Of a DNA stretch of 64,000 nt, positions 34,647-45,934 are shown one piece after another. A model generated the notes under the pieces. The model was not told the DNA's origin. It searched no databases and worked only from the letters and a program-made list of their open reading frames with translations. How positions within the stretch are numbered: the stretch's first letter is position 1; each line of letters begins with the position of its first letter. Source of the DNA: Adiantum capillus-veneris. Taxonomy: Eukaryota; Streptophyta; Polypodiopsida; Polypodiales; Pteridaceae. The stretch covers positions 67,875,912-67,939,911 of the forward strand of contig CM043963.1 of assembly GCA_014529385.2 (NCBI GenBank), read 5' to 3'. The translations under genes and the position numbers were made by a program.

Positions 34647-37600
34647 ATGGAGAGCCAATGCCAAATGTCTGGATATCCTCTTTTCTTTGGAGAGCCTGGA
34701 GAGGATGCAGAATTATTTTTAGCAAATTTCAAGATGTCTTGCCGTATCAAGAGGATAGTAACCGATCAAGAACGTGTAGAAATGTTTGAGGTGGTCCTTA
34801 GGAAAGATGCTTGTACTTGGTTTGACTCTTTGCCTGAGAAAGTTAAGGGAAATTACACAGAAGTTTTGAATCGTTTTAAGAGATACTTCTTTGATCCCCA
34901 AAACACTCAAAAACTATGGCAAGACATTGTTTCTCATAAGCAAAAAGACATAGATGACTACTACTTGTACAAGCAAGAGTTTCTACGTCTTTGGGCTCTA
35001 TGGATATGAAATGTTGCTAACCCTGGTGATGGTGCAGAATTTTTAAAGAAGGAGAGGTTCATAGCCGGACTCTTTCCTGACCTTAAGGTGAAAGTTGAGG
35101 CGGGTGCACCTGCTACTTTTGATGCAGCTGAAACTAGGGCTGCTGAGAAGTATAGGAAACTCAAGTGCTTAAGGGGAGAGGTTCCAATAGAAGGTCTTAG
35201 ACCCAAAGGTAAGTCACAAGCATCAACATCTAGGGAGCTTCCTGAGGTAACGGCTGAAGTGATTGAGAAGTTAAATGAATCTTTAAGCAGCCTGTCAATT
35301 CACCTTGCACAAGCTGTAGGTCCAAAGGGACAAGCAAAGAAGTCAGAAGAGAGAGAGCCACGAACTAGGAGAGTCTTGCAATGTCGGAATTGCGGAGAGT
35401 CTGGACATGGGATGTATAATTGTCCTTGGCCCAGTGGAGAGCCAGGGAGAGCTGACTTGAATTACCCAGTGATGAATGCAGGAGAAGGAGCTGGTCAACA
35501 ACCAAGGCTTCTACAAAGGCCAAATGGACCAAGACCACCTCCACAAGGGGTAGAAGGAGTTCCACCTTTGCCAGATCCAAATGTGCATGTGGTAGAGGTG
35601 ACAAATTCAAATGAGGTTGACATGGAAGCCAATGACATTAAGCGTGGCCGAGGAAAAGGTAAAGAGAAAGAAGGAGTCACATCACAGAGTGACCATGGAC
35701 AAGGCAAGAAGGCAAAGGAAACCAAGGAAACCAAGAGGACTCGACGTCGTATCAACCTCCAAGACTTCCCTCTTGGACATGGTATGGCTCCGTACAACTT
35801 GTTGGAAGACATGAGAGGTAAGGGTCCTGATATTTCATGGCCTCAATTTCTTGCATTATGTCCACAAGTTAGGAGGGATTTAACAAGGGCAGTTAGCACT
35901 AGGAGAAAGGTAAAAGAGAGTGTGCCTGTTGTAAAAATTGCACAAGCTGAAATGAATGAGGACATTACACCGATGCTAGACTGTTACATCAAAGGAAGAT
36001 TGGTTAGGAAAGGTCTAGTGGATGGGGGTGCACAAATTTGCATCATGACAGAGGGACTCATGCAAAGACTAGGCATGCACATCCATGAGACACCTGAAAT
36101 CAAAGTCAAGATGGCAAACAATAGCAAGACTAGGTGTGTAGGCATTTGTAAAAATGTCTTTGTAGAGGCCTTTGGCATTAAGAAAGCGGTGGATTTTTAT
36201 GTTATGTCGACCAAGGGAAGTGGTTATCCATTTATCCTAGGAAGACCATGGCTAATGAAAATGCGAGCTTTGCAGGATTGGGAGAGTGGGAAATTAATTT
36301 GCAGGAATGACAATCATAAGAAGGTTGTCTTTGACATGAAGGAGAAACGCCAAGAGGAGCTCCATGAAGAATCATCTCAAAGTGAGACGGAAGAAGGTTG
36401 GACCGATAGCACTTCAGAAGAAGAAAGTAGCGACAGCATTACTGAAGAGGAGTCTTCCATCGAAGTCATGGGGGTAAGGTTTAAGCCAAGCAACCAAGAG
36501 ACCTCTTGTCAAGGCTTGGAGGAGGTAGGTCCTTAAGAGAACGAAGGTGTTCAAGATGAAGGGATGCTGGAAGGTATGCTATCAACAACACTTACAAAGG
36601 ATGAAAGAGAGGAGTTCAAATGTGTGCTAAGGAAGTTTCCTAGGCTTTTTACTAAAGACTACACCGACGTGCGTGGGGTAGATGTTGTTCAACACAAGAT
36701 TGAGTTAAAGCCTGAGGCCACACCTAAAGCTCAGAAGCTACGAAGGCTAGGAGTTATAAAGGAGCAGGCTCTACTCAAGGAGGTAAGAAAGCTTCTAGCA
36801 GCAGGTTTCATTTATCCAGTGGAGAATTCAGAGTGGGTCTCTCCTGTTGTTGTCACTCCTAAGAAAAATGGCAAGTGGAGGGTGTGTGTGGATTACCGTC
36901 CCCTCAATGAGGCAACAAAAAGAGATCACTTTCCCTTCCCATTCCAGGATGAGATACTAAATGAGGTAGCTGGTCATGAGAAGTACACTGTGTGCGATGG
37001 TTACTCAGGTTACTTTCAAATAGGGATTGCATTGGAGGATCAATTGAAAACAACCTTTATCACTCCTTGGGGTTGTTATGCTTTTAGAGTCATGCCATTT
37101 GGTCTGACAAATGCTCCTGCAACATTCCAACGTTTCATGAATATGGTGTTTCAAGCATTCTTTGGAAAGTCAATTAGGGTGTTCATTGATGATTTCTGTA
37201 TTTATAGCTCAAAATCATTGCATCTACAAAGGGTAGAAGAAGGTTTAAAGAAGCTCTACGACATGGGAGGTCAACTCAACCCCGACAAGTGCCATATAGG
37301 TGAGGATGAAGTAATCTTGCTTGGTCATAAAGTTTCTTACAAAGGCATTGAAGTGGATCCTTCAAAGGCAAAGGCTCTTATTGAGCTACCATCACCCAGG
37401 AGTCTTAAGGAGGTCATCTCATTCATTCAAAAGGTGAAGTATATGTCACGCTTCATTCACTTAGCCTCGGAGTTACTTCACCCTTTGCAAAAGTTGACAC
37501 AACAAGTAGAATTTGCATGGTCTGATGAGCTTGAAGAGTACTTTTGTAACATTAAAGCCATTTTGTCAGAGCTACCAACACTCATGCCTCCTTGTTGGGA

Positions 37601-38537
37601 GCACACATTCTTTGCTAGCTCTAGTGCTGGGAAAGAAACAATGGGTGCAGTTTTGCTACAACAAGATCCCTATAGTACCAAGATGCGGCCCATCTACTTT
37701 GCTAGTAGGGTCATGAATGCTTTAGAGAGAGGCTACACGGAGGGAGAACTCATGATGCTTTCTCTCATGTTTGCGATAAGGAAGTTTAGATCCTACTTGC
37801 TCCCAAAACCTTTTGTAATCCTCACCGCAGAGAATTTGTTCCCTTGGGTGTCATCTCAAATGAATCTTAGTACTAGGATCTCAAAGTGGATTATGGAGTT
37901 GCAACAGTTTCAATACTCTTTCAAGGTAGAAGATAGTGTGCGTGCACAATTGGCAGGGATTCTCACTTATAGGGTGCATGAAAAGGAGATTAAGGTGCCT
38001 GATGTAAAGACCCTACGATTGCCACCACCAAAAAGTATTCCTAATGCTTTTACCTTGTTCTTTGATGGAGCTTTTCATCGAGCCACAGGAAAAGCAGGGG
38101 GAGGGCTAGTGTTGCTCAACCCAAGTGGAGAGGTGGTCATTAAAGAGAAGTTCAATCTACCAAGTTCAGCTAGCAACAATGAAGCAGAATATGACACACT
38201 ACTTCATGGTTTAAAAATATGCATTGGCCATGGTATACAACGTCTCATGGTAAAAGGGGATGCACTTCTCATTGTGAAGCAGATTTTAGGAATTTGGGCA
38301 TGCAAAAATGAAAGACTAAGGGCCAAAGTTCATACCATCCGTAGGCTATTTAATCAATTTGAGGAGGTGCAATTATATCATATTCCTAGGAAACAAAATG
38401 AAGATATCCCATGTAAGTATTGTTCCATGAAGCATGAGTGTAACACAAACCAAAATTCCAAGGGGCCAAACAATGAAGATCTTGTCAAGGACTCTGAAGC
38501 ACTCTCTTTGGAAAAGATTCTTTATGATGGTACATGA
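34647..38537 (+). other. Gypsy gag-pol part
   Basis: gag begins MESQCQMSGYPLFFGEPGED with the retrotransposon gag core (WFDSLPEKVKG, YFFDPQNTQKLW). The CCHC knuckle follows near 35.4 kb, then a Lys/Arg-rich linker. Protease lies near 36.0 kb and an acidic Glu/Ser stretch near 36.4 kb. Reverse transcriptase carries VCVDYRPLNEATKRD, FGLTNAPATFQRFM and FIDDF. An ordinary RNase H (about 37.6-37.9 kb) precedes the archaeal-type one. The 3' end of the coding part abuts the purine tract within about 30 bp. Confidence 0.88.
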
Positions 38538-38565
38538 ATATACCATCATCCTGGGGGAGGGCTAA

Positions 38566-41147
38566 TGATAGCCGTTTTTTCGGCTCTCTGTAATTGCCAT
38601 AGTGAGTTATCTCACCCTATCAAATCACTCAAACACTGTGGTTACCCTCACCCTTTCACTGTATATAGGTGCGTGTGAGTTAGGAGACTTTTCCCATATC
38701 TCCTTATTGAAATAAAAAACCCTCAATTAGCTAGTCACTGGGCTAGTTGAGCCAAAAAATAAAAAAAATAAAAAATAAAAGTATATTATGGCCTCTTTGT
38801 GTGTAAATATTTCTTTGTATATAGGGCCTAAATAAAAGAATTTTTTCATAATTATTTTGGTATTTATTTAAATATTTCTACGTAGGTGTGTGTTATTTAT
38901 GCTCTGTACATTGCCTCACCATAACCACAAGTTTTCTTACCATTTTTCATACTCTTTATTGCATGTAGAAATATTTTCATGTAAGCTTCTCTTATATTTG
39001 GTGTAACTCCACCCCAACAAAAATCCAAAAAAAAAACTAGTTTTATTTATGTGTATATTTTTTCTCTATTGTGATTTTTCCCTTCTTACATCTATTTTGT
39101 TTTTTTCTAAAAAATTAGAACACCAAAAATATTTATCTTTTTATGGTAGCCTCATAATGAGAGAGATTTCTTTTGACCCCTTTATATTTTTTCCACTTAT
39201 ATTATTTATATTTGACATGTACATATTTTTTAGACCCCTCAATATTTGATTTTCTTAGTTGTACTATTCACTTATATCATGATCTCAACAATATATTCAA
39301 TTATAGACCTACCAAATAAGGTCAAGGGTAGGTGGCATGCATACATGCACTATGGAGGGCTCACTCTTGGAGGTATTCAAAAGAATCATCCAAAGAAGGA
39401 CCCCACAAGGACCTTGTGCAGTGGAAAAAAATGATCGGTTTTGCTGAATTTTTAAAGTTCACTTGCTCTCTGAATTTGAAAAGGTAATACAAACAAAATT
39501 TGTAGGTCGTGGGCTGAACTTTTGCCTCAAATTTTTTCATATTTTTTTGAGCTACGAGCTGTGAGCTATGATTTTATTAGTGGACCCCAGTTTTCCCATG
39601 CTATGCAGCCACACTCTCTCTTCCACTTTATCATTTTCCTCTTTCACACACACTTCTCCACTCATCATCTCCACCTCTCTCACCACTCCTCTCTGCACCC
39701 TACTCACCTTCTCCTCAACCTTGAAGAATAAGAGAAACCATGGTGAACTCATACCTCCCACACACAATTCCATTCCAAAATTGACCACCTAGTCTCATTT
39801 TTCCTCCTCCAAATTACCCATATCTATCAAAAAAACCACAAAATTCAGCCTCTTCTCTTAAAAGACAGCATCATGGTGGTTGATTACTCAGCTTTAATTA
39901 CCTTGTGTCTCAAGGAAGGTCAAGAGTGGAGAAAAAATGTACCGTCAAAGCTAGTGGACCGTCAACAAGCGTCAAAATTGGCCCTACTCAAGACACTTGG
40001 AGCATCAACCTTGTAAGAAATCCACCTTTTCTTACCTCTTAAGAGTTTTTCTTCCTTATTTGTATCCTACATGGATACTCCCATTGTAAATATCCAATTC
40101 CATTTGTAAATTAATACTAACTCTACTAACACTAACCCACTATGAAAAGTCCTATCACCTCCATTTCTCTCCTCTCTCTTTCCCCATCAACTTCTTGATA
40201 ATTCCAAGCAAAAGAAATTAGATAAATTGCTGAAAATCCAACCCAACCATGGTTAGAGGAGTAACCCTAGCCTTCAAAATTGCTATAAAAGGAGGGTGTA
40301 GCTAGCACAAAGAGGGGGAGCCATAAGCAAGAGCACTATGCTATAACTTGAGAAGCCAAGCTCAACCTCTCTAGAAGGAGCTCTTGAGTGGAAGCTCATT
40401 GTCTTATGCATGTGCATGTGTTGTAATAGGAGATTAGCAAGGGAACTCTATGCCATTGTAAGAGAGAGAGTGATCACTCAATTGAGAGTAGGAAATCTAT
40501 CATTTCTCCTACTAGTGTAAGCCCAGCATTTGCTGAATCAAGGAGGGTGGATTTTGACTAAGCTTGGATACTTTGTCTCTCTTCCCACGTGAAGTAATGG
40601 ACAACAATGATGTGTAAGTGTCTTGGTGTTTTTTTTGTTAAGTTCTTGATAGCTTGTCTCTAGTGTTGTCATCAATTTAGCCATAAATCGCACATACTTT
40701 AAGAGGGCGTCAGGGTGGAGAGGACTCCCCTTGCCTTAAGACAGTGAGTGGGGTGGCTTTTCTTGTGATGTGTTGTGGTGTAATTTACTCAAGCTATGTT
40801 GAACAAATACTAATATCACTTTGATTGGTCATGACAGATTTGTAAGAAGGTATTAGTGCAACAAACACCCCCTCCCCCTTCTCTCTCTTTCTTACATATA
40901 TAATTGTGTTTGCTTGATCATTGCCGATACGTTTCAAAGCAGCCCGAGCACTATCTCTCTCTCTCTCTCTCTCTACGCGTCCTAGTTCGGATCCAAAACT
41001 AGGTGGTGCCCCAAATTTGTGTAGGGTTAGGTTGCGGGTTTGTGTGTGTGTTTGTTGTTTTTCCAACCCCAACCCAATTGAGCAGCACGGGAGCCTTGAA
41101 GGGTGTCTAGAGGTTGCTCTTCTTGTTGCCCGCCCTGGACCGCTTCA
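38566..41147 (+). repeat. Gypsy 3' LTR
   Basis: 2582-bp partner of 30377-32984, directly after the purine tract; TC run shorter (about 40953-40974). Confidence 0.9.
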
Positions 41148-43693
41148 GCATATTGTCTGTTAGCCGCAAAACCTTTATATATTTCCATATGTGTGAGTGA
41201 CACAAAGATGCATTTACAATATCTACATGTCTTCCTTTGCGGACAACAGGCAAGATTTGTCTAAAATCACCCCCAAACAAAAGCACTTTTCCTCCAAACA
41301 ATACATCATTTTGCATCATGTCCCTTAACGTTCGATCTAGTGCCTCATAAGCATATCGATGGGTCATGGGAGCTTTATCCCATATGATCAAGGCAACTCT
41401 CTTCAAAAGTTCAGCAAGATGATTGTTCACTTTGATACTACATGTTGATTCCGAATGCAACTCTAATGGTATTTTAAACCTTGAGTGAGCGGTCCATTGC
41501 TAAGAATTAAAGCTACAATGCCGGATGATGCACATGCCAAAGCAACCTTTTGTTGACCACGAATGCGAGAGAGCAAGGAATTATAAAGATATGTTTTTTC
41601 AGTTCCACCCGGTCCATCTAGAAAATAAATACTTCCTTCTGCCTTTTCAACTGTCTCTATGACTTCATTATATGCAATGTGTTGCCCTTGATTCAAAGAA
41701 CTCTCCATTCTTTCTGCCAAATCATTTTTTTCATGTGTATTGAATATTGTCTCCTCACTTAGAAATCCACCACTACGCTGGAATAAACGTGCTTGATCTA
41801 TACTAGGCATTCCAGAATAGTCAGCAAGTCGTTTTCCATATTGTTGAAGCATATAATTTAGGGTAGATAATGCTTGGTTGTTTGCTATATCATGACGAAC
41901 ATGCTCATCAAGCGTACGTGTGCGCAAAGCATAAAAAAAGTCCTCAGAAAGATCTTTGGAGAAATTATTCCATAGAGTACTTGGAGACAAAGGCTCACAA
42001 AACACCAAAATGATCACAAATAATTGTCGCAATTGTGGTCCCGATTGTTGCAAGGATGCCTCCTGTAGACACATTGACCATTCAGCATCATTTTGTAGTA
42101 GGCCCCTAGCATTGTAAGCTTCCTTAAAGGTAGGGTAAGTATGCCCACTAAAAGTTTGAAGGTCCTCAAAGTTCCGTGAACCCTTGCACTCGTTAAGCAA
42201 CATTCGAAGGTAATAAACCTCCCTAGCTGTGGGAACAATGTTGTACATTCTTCCGATGGTGGTGCCCTTTTGTCTGTGAGTCCATACTTTTCTGTGTGCA
42301 CTCCAAACCCATTGAGTAGGAAAGTCCGTGTGAAGCAAATCATTTGCTTCCGGATACCTTTGATTTGCCACAAACCACTCTGTTAGTGTTGTCTTTCTAT
42401 TTGCATCATTAGTGACTACTCCCGCCAAATTTGCAGCATCTTCAAAAGCTACCATATTCTGTAAAGGAAGATGAACTTGTAATCGCATTGTATCGGGCTT
42501 CTCATCATGTAGGTCAAATCCAAATATCCTCCAAATTGCCTCCGATGCTGATATATAACATGCCTCTAGATAGCTCTTAATTTCATCAAGAACACCTTCA
42601 CCATCTTGCAGCAAGACTGTGGCTCTATCATGGCCCTTATACACATATTTGTAAATATATTTTACAGCTGTGATAGTCGAGCATATTTCGACATTGATGT
42701 GAGATTTATATCTCAATGAGAGAAGTGGATTATATGGCACAACCCATCGATTATCCAGCTTCATTTGTTTTGATAGCACATAATTTCCATCATCTCTTCG
42801 CATGTATGTTGGATATCCAGTGCCATCAATGCAAGTTTCTGCACAAAACTTGTGTGGATATTTAAATCTGCACCTCCCTTCTACCATGCATGGTGCATTT
42901 TGATTCAAGACACCACATGGACCGTGAATGTTACAACGTGTTATAACATTGTGCAAATCAGGGAACCTGTCTTTGTCTAGTAGCTCAGCACAAACCATTT
43001 TATCATAGTGTGAAACATCAGTGGGCTTGTATTGAGATGCAAGTATTAACAAAATATGAGCATGAGGAATTTCTCTTTTCTGGAATTCTATCACACTGAC
43101 ATGGCCAATGACATCTCCAAAAATAGAACCCTGTATAAGCAAATGCATCAAGTCTTTAAACTTATGATAAAAGACTCATGATGTCAAATCAGGACGATCA
43201 GAAGCACTTTGCCCTGGCAATAAGGCATCATCAATCTCTTTCCAGCGTAGATTGCATATGAAAGTTATAAATAGGTCTAGCTTCCCACGCTTGCGCACAA
43301 TTGCCATGGCATCTTGATAGAGCTGATACATATGTCGTGGGCCACCCAGAAAAGACGAAGGCAAAACAATTCTTTGTCCAGCATTAATACCTCTCACTCC
43401 TTCCACCACATCCCTAGCTGCCACCATGTCTGCAAGGCCTTGATAAGCTTCAACACGAAGTTCCTTCTGATGGTTTCTCAACCATAGTAGCCTAGACTCC
43501 TCCATTGTGCTGTAAGCATCAACAATGTATTGCTGCAATAACCTACCTCCTCGTAAAAGACACTCTGTGGTGTCACTCCTCACTTGTATCCAAAATGTAG
43601 AATACTGCTTTTGAGTCATAAAGCGTGTTCTCCTTTCAGTATTCCCACCGGCATCATCATCACAGTTAGCATCATTATTGAATTGAGAAGAGG
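41148..43693 (-). pseudogene. Helitron Rep and helicase N-terminal part
   Basis: From about 43690 the minus strand reads FNNDANCDDDAGG, then the Helitron_like_N domain (GGRLLQQYIVDAYSTMEE, LPSSFLGGPRHMYQLYQDAM). Next are the Rep nuclease HUH motif EFQKREIPHAHILLIL (about 43.05-43.1 kb) and YIYKYVYKGHDRA with the candidate catalytic tyrosines (about 42.65 kb). The helicase begins with Walker A at about 41597-41620, reading GPGGTEKT where GPGGTGKT is expected. Walker B reads IIWDKAPM where IIWDEAPM is expected; GGDFRQILPVV follows. Lesions: one TGA at 43176-43178 and one frameshift near 41490. With both Walker motifs altered, the helicase is very probably dead. Confidence 0.9.
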
Positions 43694-43838
43694 TATGTAC
43701 GGTGTCGAGAAATTTGCGGTCTTACCAGGAAAGCACCGGGCTTATGGCTGTGAGAGTTTGTGAGAGAGCTCAACAAAAACTATATGAAGGAGTTAAACCA
43801 TAGATGCCATGAAGACTAGGGTTTGGAAAGAAGTGCAA

Positions 43839-44108
43839 TCAAAGAAGACTCACTCTTTCTCTCTTGCACTCACACACACAAAGAAAGAACACAAAAGAGA
43901 ATGTCAAAACAATACGAAGATGAAAACTATGGTCATATCGTATCATGGGTAATATGAAAGGGTTAATGGATGAGTTAATGGCATTCAATCTTGGCTGACC
44001 AAATAGGCTACGAATTGTTCTTTGGAATTGTAGTTTTGTGCTTACCATAATATATATATTTTGTATAGTGATTGGGATTAATTGTGTGTACAAATCCTCT
44101 TGGTTCAT
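43839..44108 (-). CDS. 89-residue protein, module type A, unknown family
   Basis: Starts MNQEDLYTQLIPI and carries IMVSTKLQFQRTIR, FGQPRLNAINSS, FILPMIRYD and SFHL. It matches the first Gypsy module (33061-33273: MNHENLYDPFIPI, IIVSTKFQFQRVIR, LPLIRYD). The last about 20 residues are hydrophobic and then Cys/Arg-rich and differ from the Gypsy copy. It overlaps the upstream frame by four bases (ATGA), an arrangement that would suit reinitiation. Order here is B then A; in the Gypsy element it is A then B. Confidence 0.5.
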   Translation of the reverse strand: MNQEDLYTQLIPITIQNIYIMVSTKLQFQRTIRSLFGQPRLNAINSSINPFILPMIRYDHSFHLRIVLTFSFVFFLCVCECKRERVSLL

Positions 44109-44323
44109 AGCAAGATAACTACGCTTACATCAAAAGAAAAATTATAGTCTATGAGAGGTAGTATGATGGGATCCGGTGATAGAAGTATTTCATTGAGCCT
44201 TTCAGGGCCGAAGAGAAACACTATACGTTGTTGAAAGTGTATTTTACGGCTAATCCATACGTTAATTCTAATAGATCGTACAAAGTGAAAGCGATAGAAA
44301 TGATCATCATGTGAGTTATTCAT
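44105..44323 (-). CDS. 72-residue protein, module type B, unknown family
   Basis: Starts MNNSHDDHFYRFHF and contains RINVWISRKIHFQQR, FGPERLNEIL, IILPLIDYN and SFDV. It matches the second module of the Gypsy element (33295-33513: RINVAISRKIHFQQR, LPLINY, SFDV). The match runs over the whole length without an indel of note, and the frame is open in both copies, which hints at selection before insertion. Its stop overlaps the start of the next frame as ATGA (44105-44108). I do not recognise the family; no catalytic motif is visible. Confidence 0.5.
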   Translation of the reverse strand: MNNSHDDHFYRFHFVRSIRINVWISRKIHFQQRIVFLFGPERLNEILLSPDPIILPLIDYNFSFDVSVVILL

Positions 44324-45677
44324 CTAGGATAGTATGTGAGAAATGTAGATATGAGAGAAGTGAAGAGATGAGAAGTTTCCCTCCCAAGCCCTATTCTTGC
44401 CCGTAGGCAATAAGGATACTGCGGGGAGAGATGTACTTGTAGCAAAGAGAACCTAGAGAGGATGAATTACTAAGAATGAGAGAGATAGGTTTGGTTAAGG
44501 AGATGAGATTAGATACATATATATATATGTTGGATTAGAGATAAAAATGAAAACAACAAGAAATCAAGAAAACATCAATGTAGAACACATCTTACTTGAA
44601 ACCCTTCGGCACCATTATTGATGGGAGAGAGAAGAAGAGGGGAGAATTCAACGTTGATTGATACGCCAAGTACAACACCTTCTTTGATTAGAGTTGATCT
44701 TCCAAGGATAGCGTACAAGAATGGCTAGTCTTCCTCTAGGAGAAAGTGTAGGCTTGGGCTTATGTTAATGGGACTAAGTACAATTAGGCATTACTACTCA
44801 CTCCCTCAAGAATTCCTCTCATCAATGGCTTGAATGCTTGAGTTCCTTTTTAAGGAAGAAGAGGTCCCCTTTTATAGGTGAAGGGAACCCCCAAGGTTTT
44901 ACACAAGAAGAGAGGAGCCAGTGTGAATAGGAATTGGAAAAGTTGGAAATGAGCTGTCTGTGCATGATGTGGGCAGACTGGGGTCTAGTATTTTGATCAT
45001 ATCTCCTTAACCGTGGCTCCAAATAAAAAAGTAAAAATATGGGCAGAAACTTCAACTCATTAGCTACGATTTTCATTTTAAAATCATTTTCCAATTAGGA
45101 TTGGAACCTTGTGTAAATAATTCATCAAAATAGGGTCCATTTCTGGCAGCAAAAGTCTTCCCGTGGTCCCCTTAGCCTAGACTTTCATTTAATTCCAAAG
45201 GACACCTCATGCCATATGAAAGCATGACATTGCTCCTTGATAAATTTTTGTAATCATGCTTGCAATAATGCATTAAAATAAGTGTATCTTTGAAATCATG
45301 CCACCTAGTGTCCCACTAGGATTTGATTCCCTCCTAGTAGCTATTTAAAAAGAAATATAAGAAAAATATGAAAAATACATAGAATATATATATATTGGAG
45401 TTTACCCTAGATATAGGATCTAGCTAGGGTGTGAGATGATAATGTGATAGTAGAAATAAAGAATCAATGATTTTTGCCCAAGTTAAAGAGGCGGAGCTAT
45501 TGACGCTTTTTCCATAGTATTTTCTGATGGTAAAGTAAGGATAGGTTACCCTTGAGAAAAATAATAGGATGATATAGAAGGCTTATTATTATACTTAAAT
45601 ATGCATATGTACATTATAGGAAAGATAATTATGTATCTAAAAAATTACAAAATAACTCTTGTAGGATGTGTTCCCAC
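44324..45677 (-). other. Leader region of the unclassified insertion
   Basis: About 1.35 kb of non-coding DNA upstream of the paired frames, with the TATA-like box near 44871 and a (TA)n run near 44517-44528. No further domain seen. Confidence 0.4.
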
Positions 45678-45685
45678 TATGTACG

Positions 45686-45932
45686 TGTCACAAAACGACA
45701 ACGGGTGCCAGCCATCTTCTCCTCTTGGAAACAATAAAACATATAGTAAAGGCATATATGAGCGATGTAAGGAAGAAATTCTTTTAAGTCCTCTTTGATA
45801 TTGCAATAAAATATCACGATGCCCCACATTTCTTTCATCTCCATGCCCAGGTATGATTGCTGCATCTTCTGAACCACGGGGTGCTAGGTATTGCCAACCA
45901 TTTGAAATTAGAGCTTCTACTAGGAAGCTCAC
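45686..45932 (-). pseudogene. Helitron protein, N-proximal piece
   Basis: Reads PRGSEDAAIIPGHGDERNVG, then GLKRISSLHRSYMPL and YVLLFPRGEDGWHP. This is the conserved segment preceding the Helitron_like_N domain. It is separated from the rest by the 43702-45677 insertion and cut at about 45934 by Gypsy sequence. Confidence 0.85.
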
Positions 45933-45934
45933 CG

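Larger units (their letters stand above)
30377..41147 (+). mobile_element. Ty3/Gypsy LTR retrotransposon, Tat/Ogre-like, with extra reading frames before gag
   Basis: LTRs of about 2.6 kb (30377-32984 and 38566-41147, TGATAGCC...CCGCTTCA) flanked by gcat on both sides (30373-30376 and 41148-41151), a 4-base target duplication within the Helitron helicase gene. A primer-site-like TGGTGCCCCC begins at 32988, and a purine tract CTGGGGGAGGGCTAA ends at 38565. Parts: two pairs of unknown modules (33061-34535), gag (from 34647; knuckle CRNCGESGHGMYNC near 35.4 kb), protease (DGGAQICIM near 36.03 kb), reverse transcriptase (FIDDF near 37.19 kb), RNase H, and a second archaeal-type RNase H (FFDGAF..., about 38.05-38.3 kb). 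Dual RNase H and extra frames before gag point to the Tat/Ogre group. I recognise no integrase part. LTRs differ by roughly 1.5 percent by eye; fairly young. A few breaks. Confidence 0.9.
43702..45677 (-). mobile_element. Unclassified 1976-bp insertion carrying the paired 70-residue modules
   Basis: It sits between two pieces of the Helitron protein and is flanked by an exact 8-base repeat tatgtacg (43694-43701 and 45678-45685), a target duplication. The ends are GTGTCGAG...TTCCCAC; only GTG...CAC is inverted. The minus strand carries a promoter-like CCTATAAAAGG (about 44871) and then two small open frames at 44323-43839. The 8-base duplication suits hAT-like DNA transposons. The TATA box and TG...CA inside the ends recall a solo LTR, but then the duplication would not fit. 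I leave it unclassified. Confidence 0.65.
29120..45932 (-). mobile_element. Autonomous-type Helitron (Rep-helicase), interrupted and decayed
   Basis: Pieces of one Rep-helicase protein lie on the minus strand in order: N-terminal region at 45932-45686, Helitron_like_N and Rep region with start of helicase at 43693-41148, and helicase C-terminus at 30376-29498. The 3' end is at 29120 (hairpin, CTAGT, host T). Rolling-circle Helitrons encode an HUH nuclease fused to a Pif1-type helicase, and this matches. Two younger insertions split it: a Gypsy element at 30377-41147 and an unclassified element at 43702-45677. The 5' end lies beyond 45932, where an old Gypsy fossil begins, and was not found. 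Confidence 0.9.

Noticed and set aside
43702-45677. Solo LTR with TG...CA ends
   Set aside because: TG and CA lie one base inside the ends given by the 8-base duplication, and no 5-base duplication fits; kept as unclassified.
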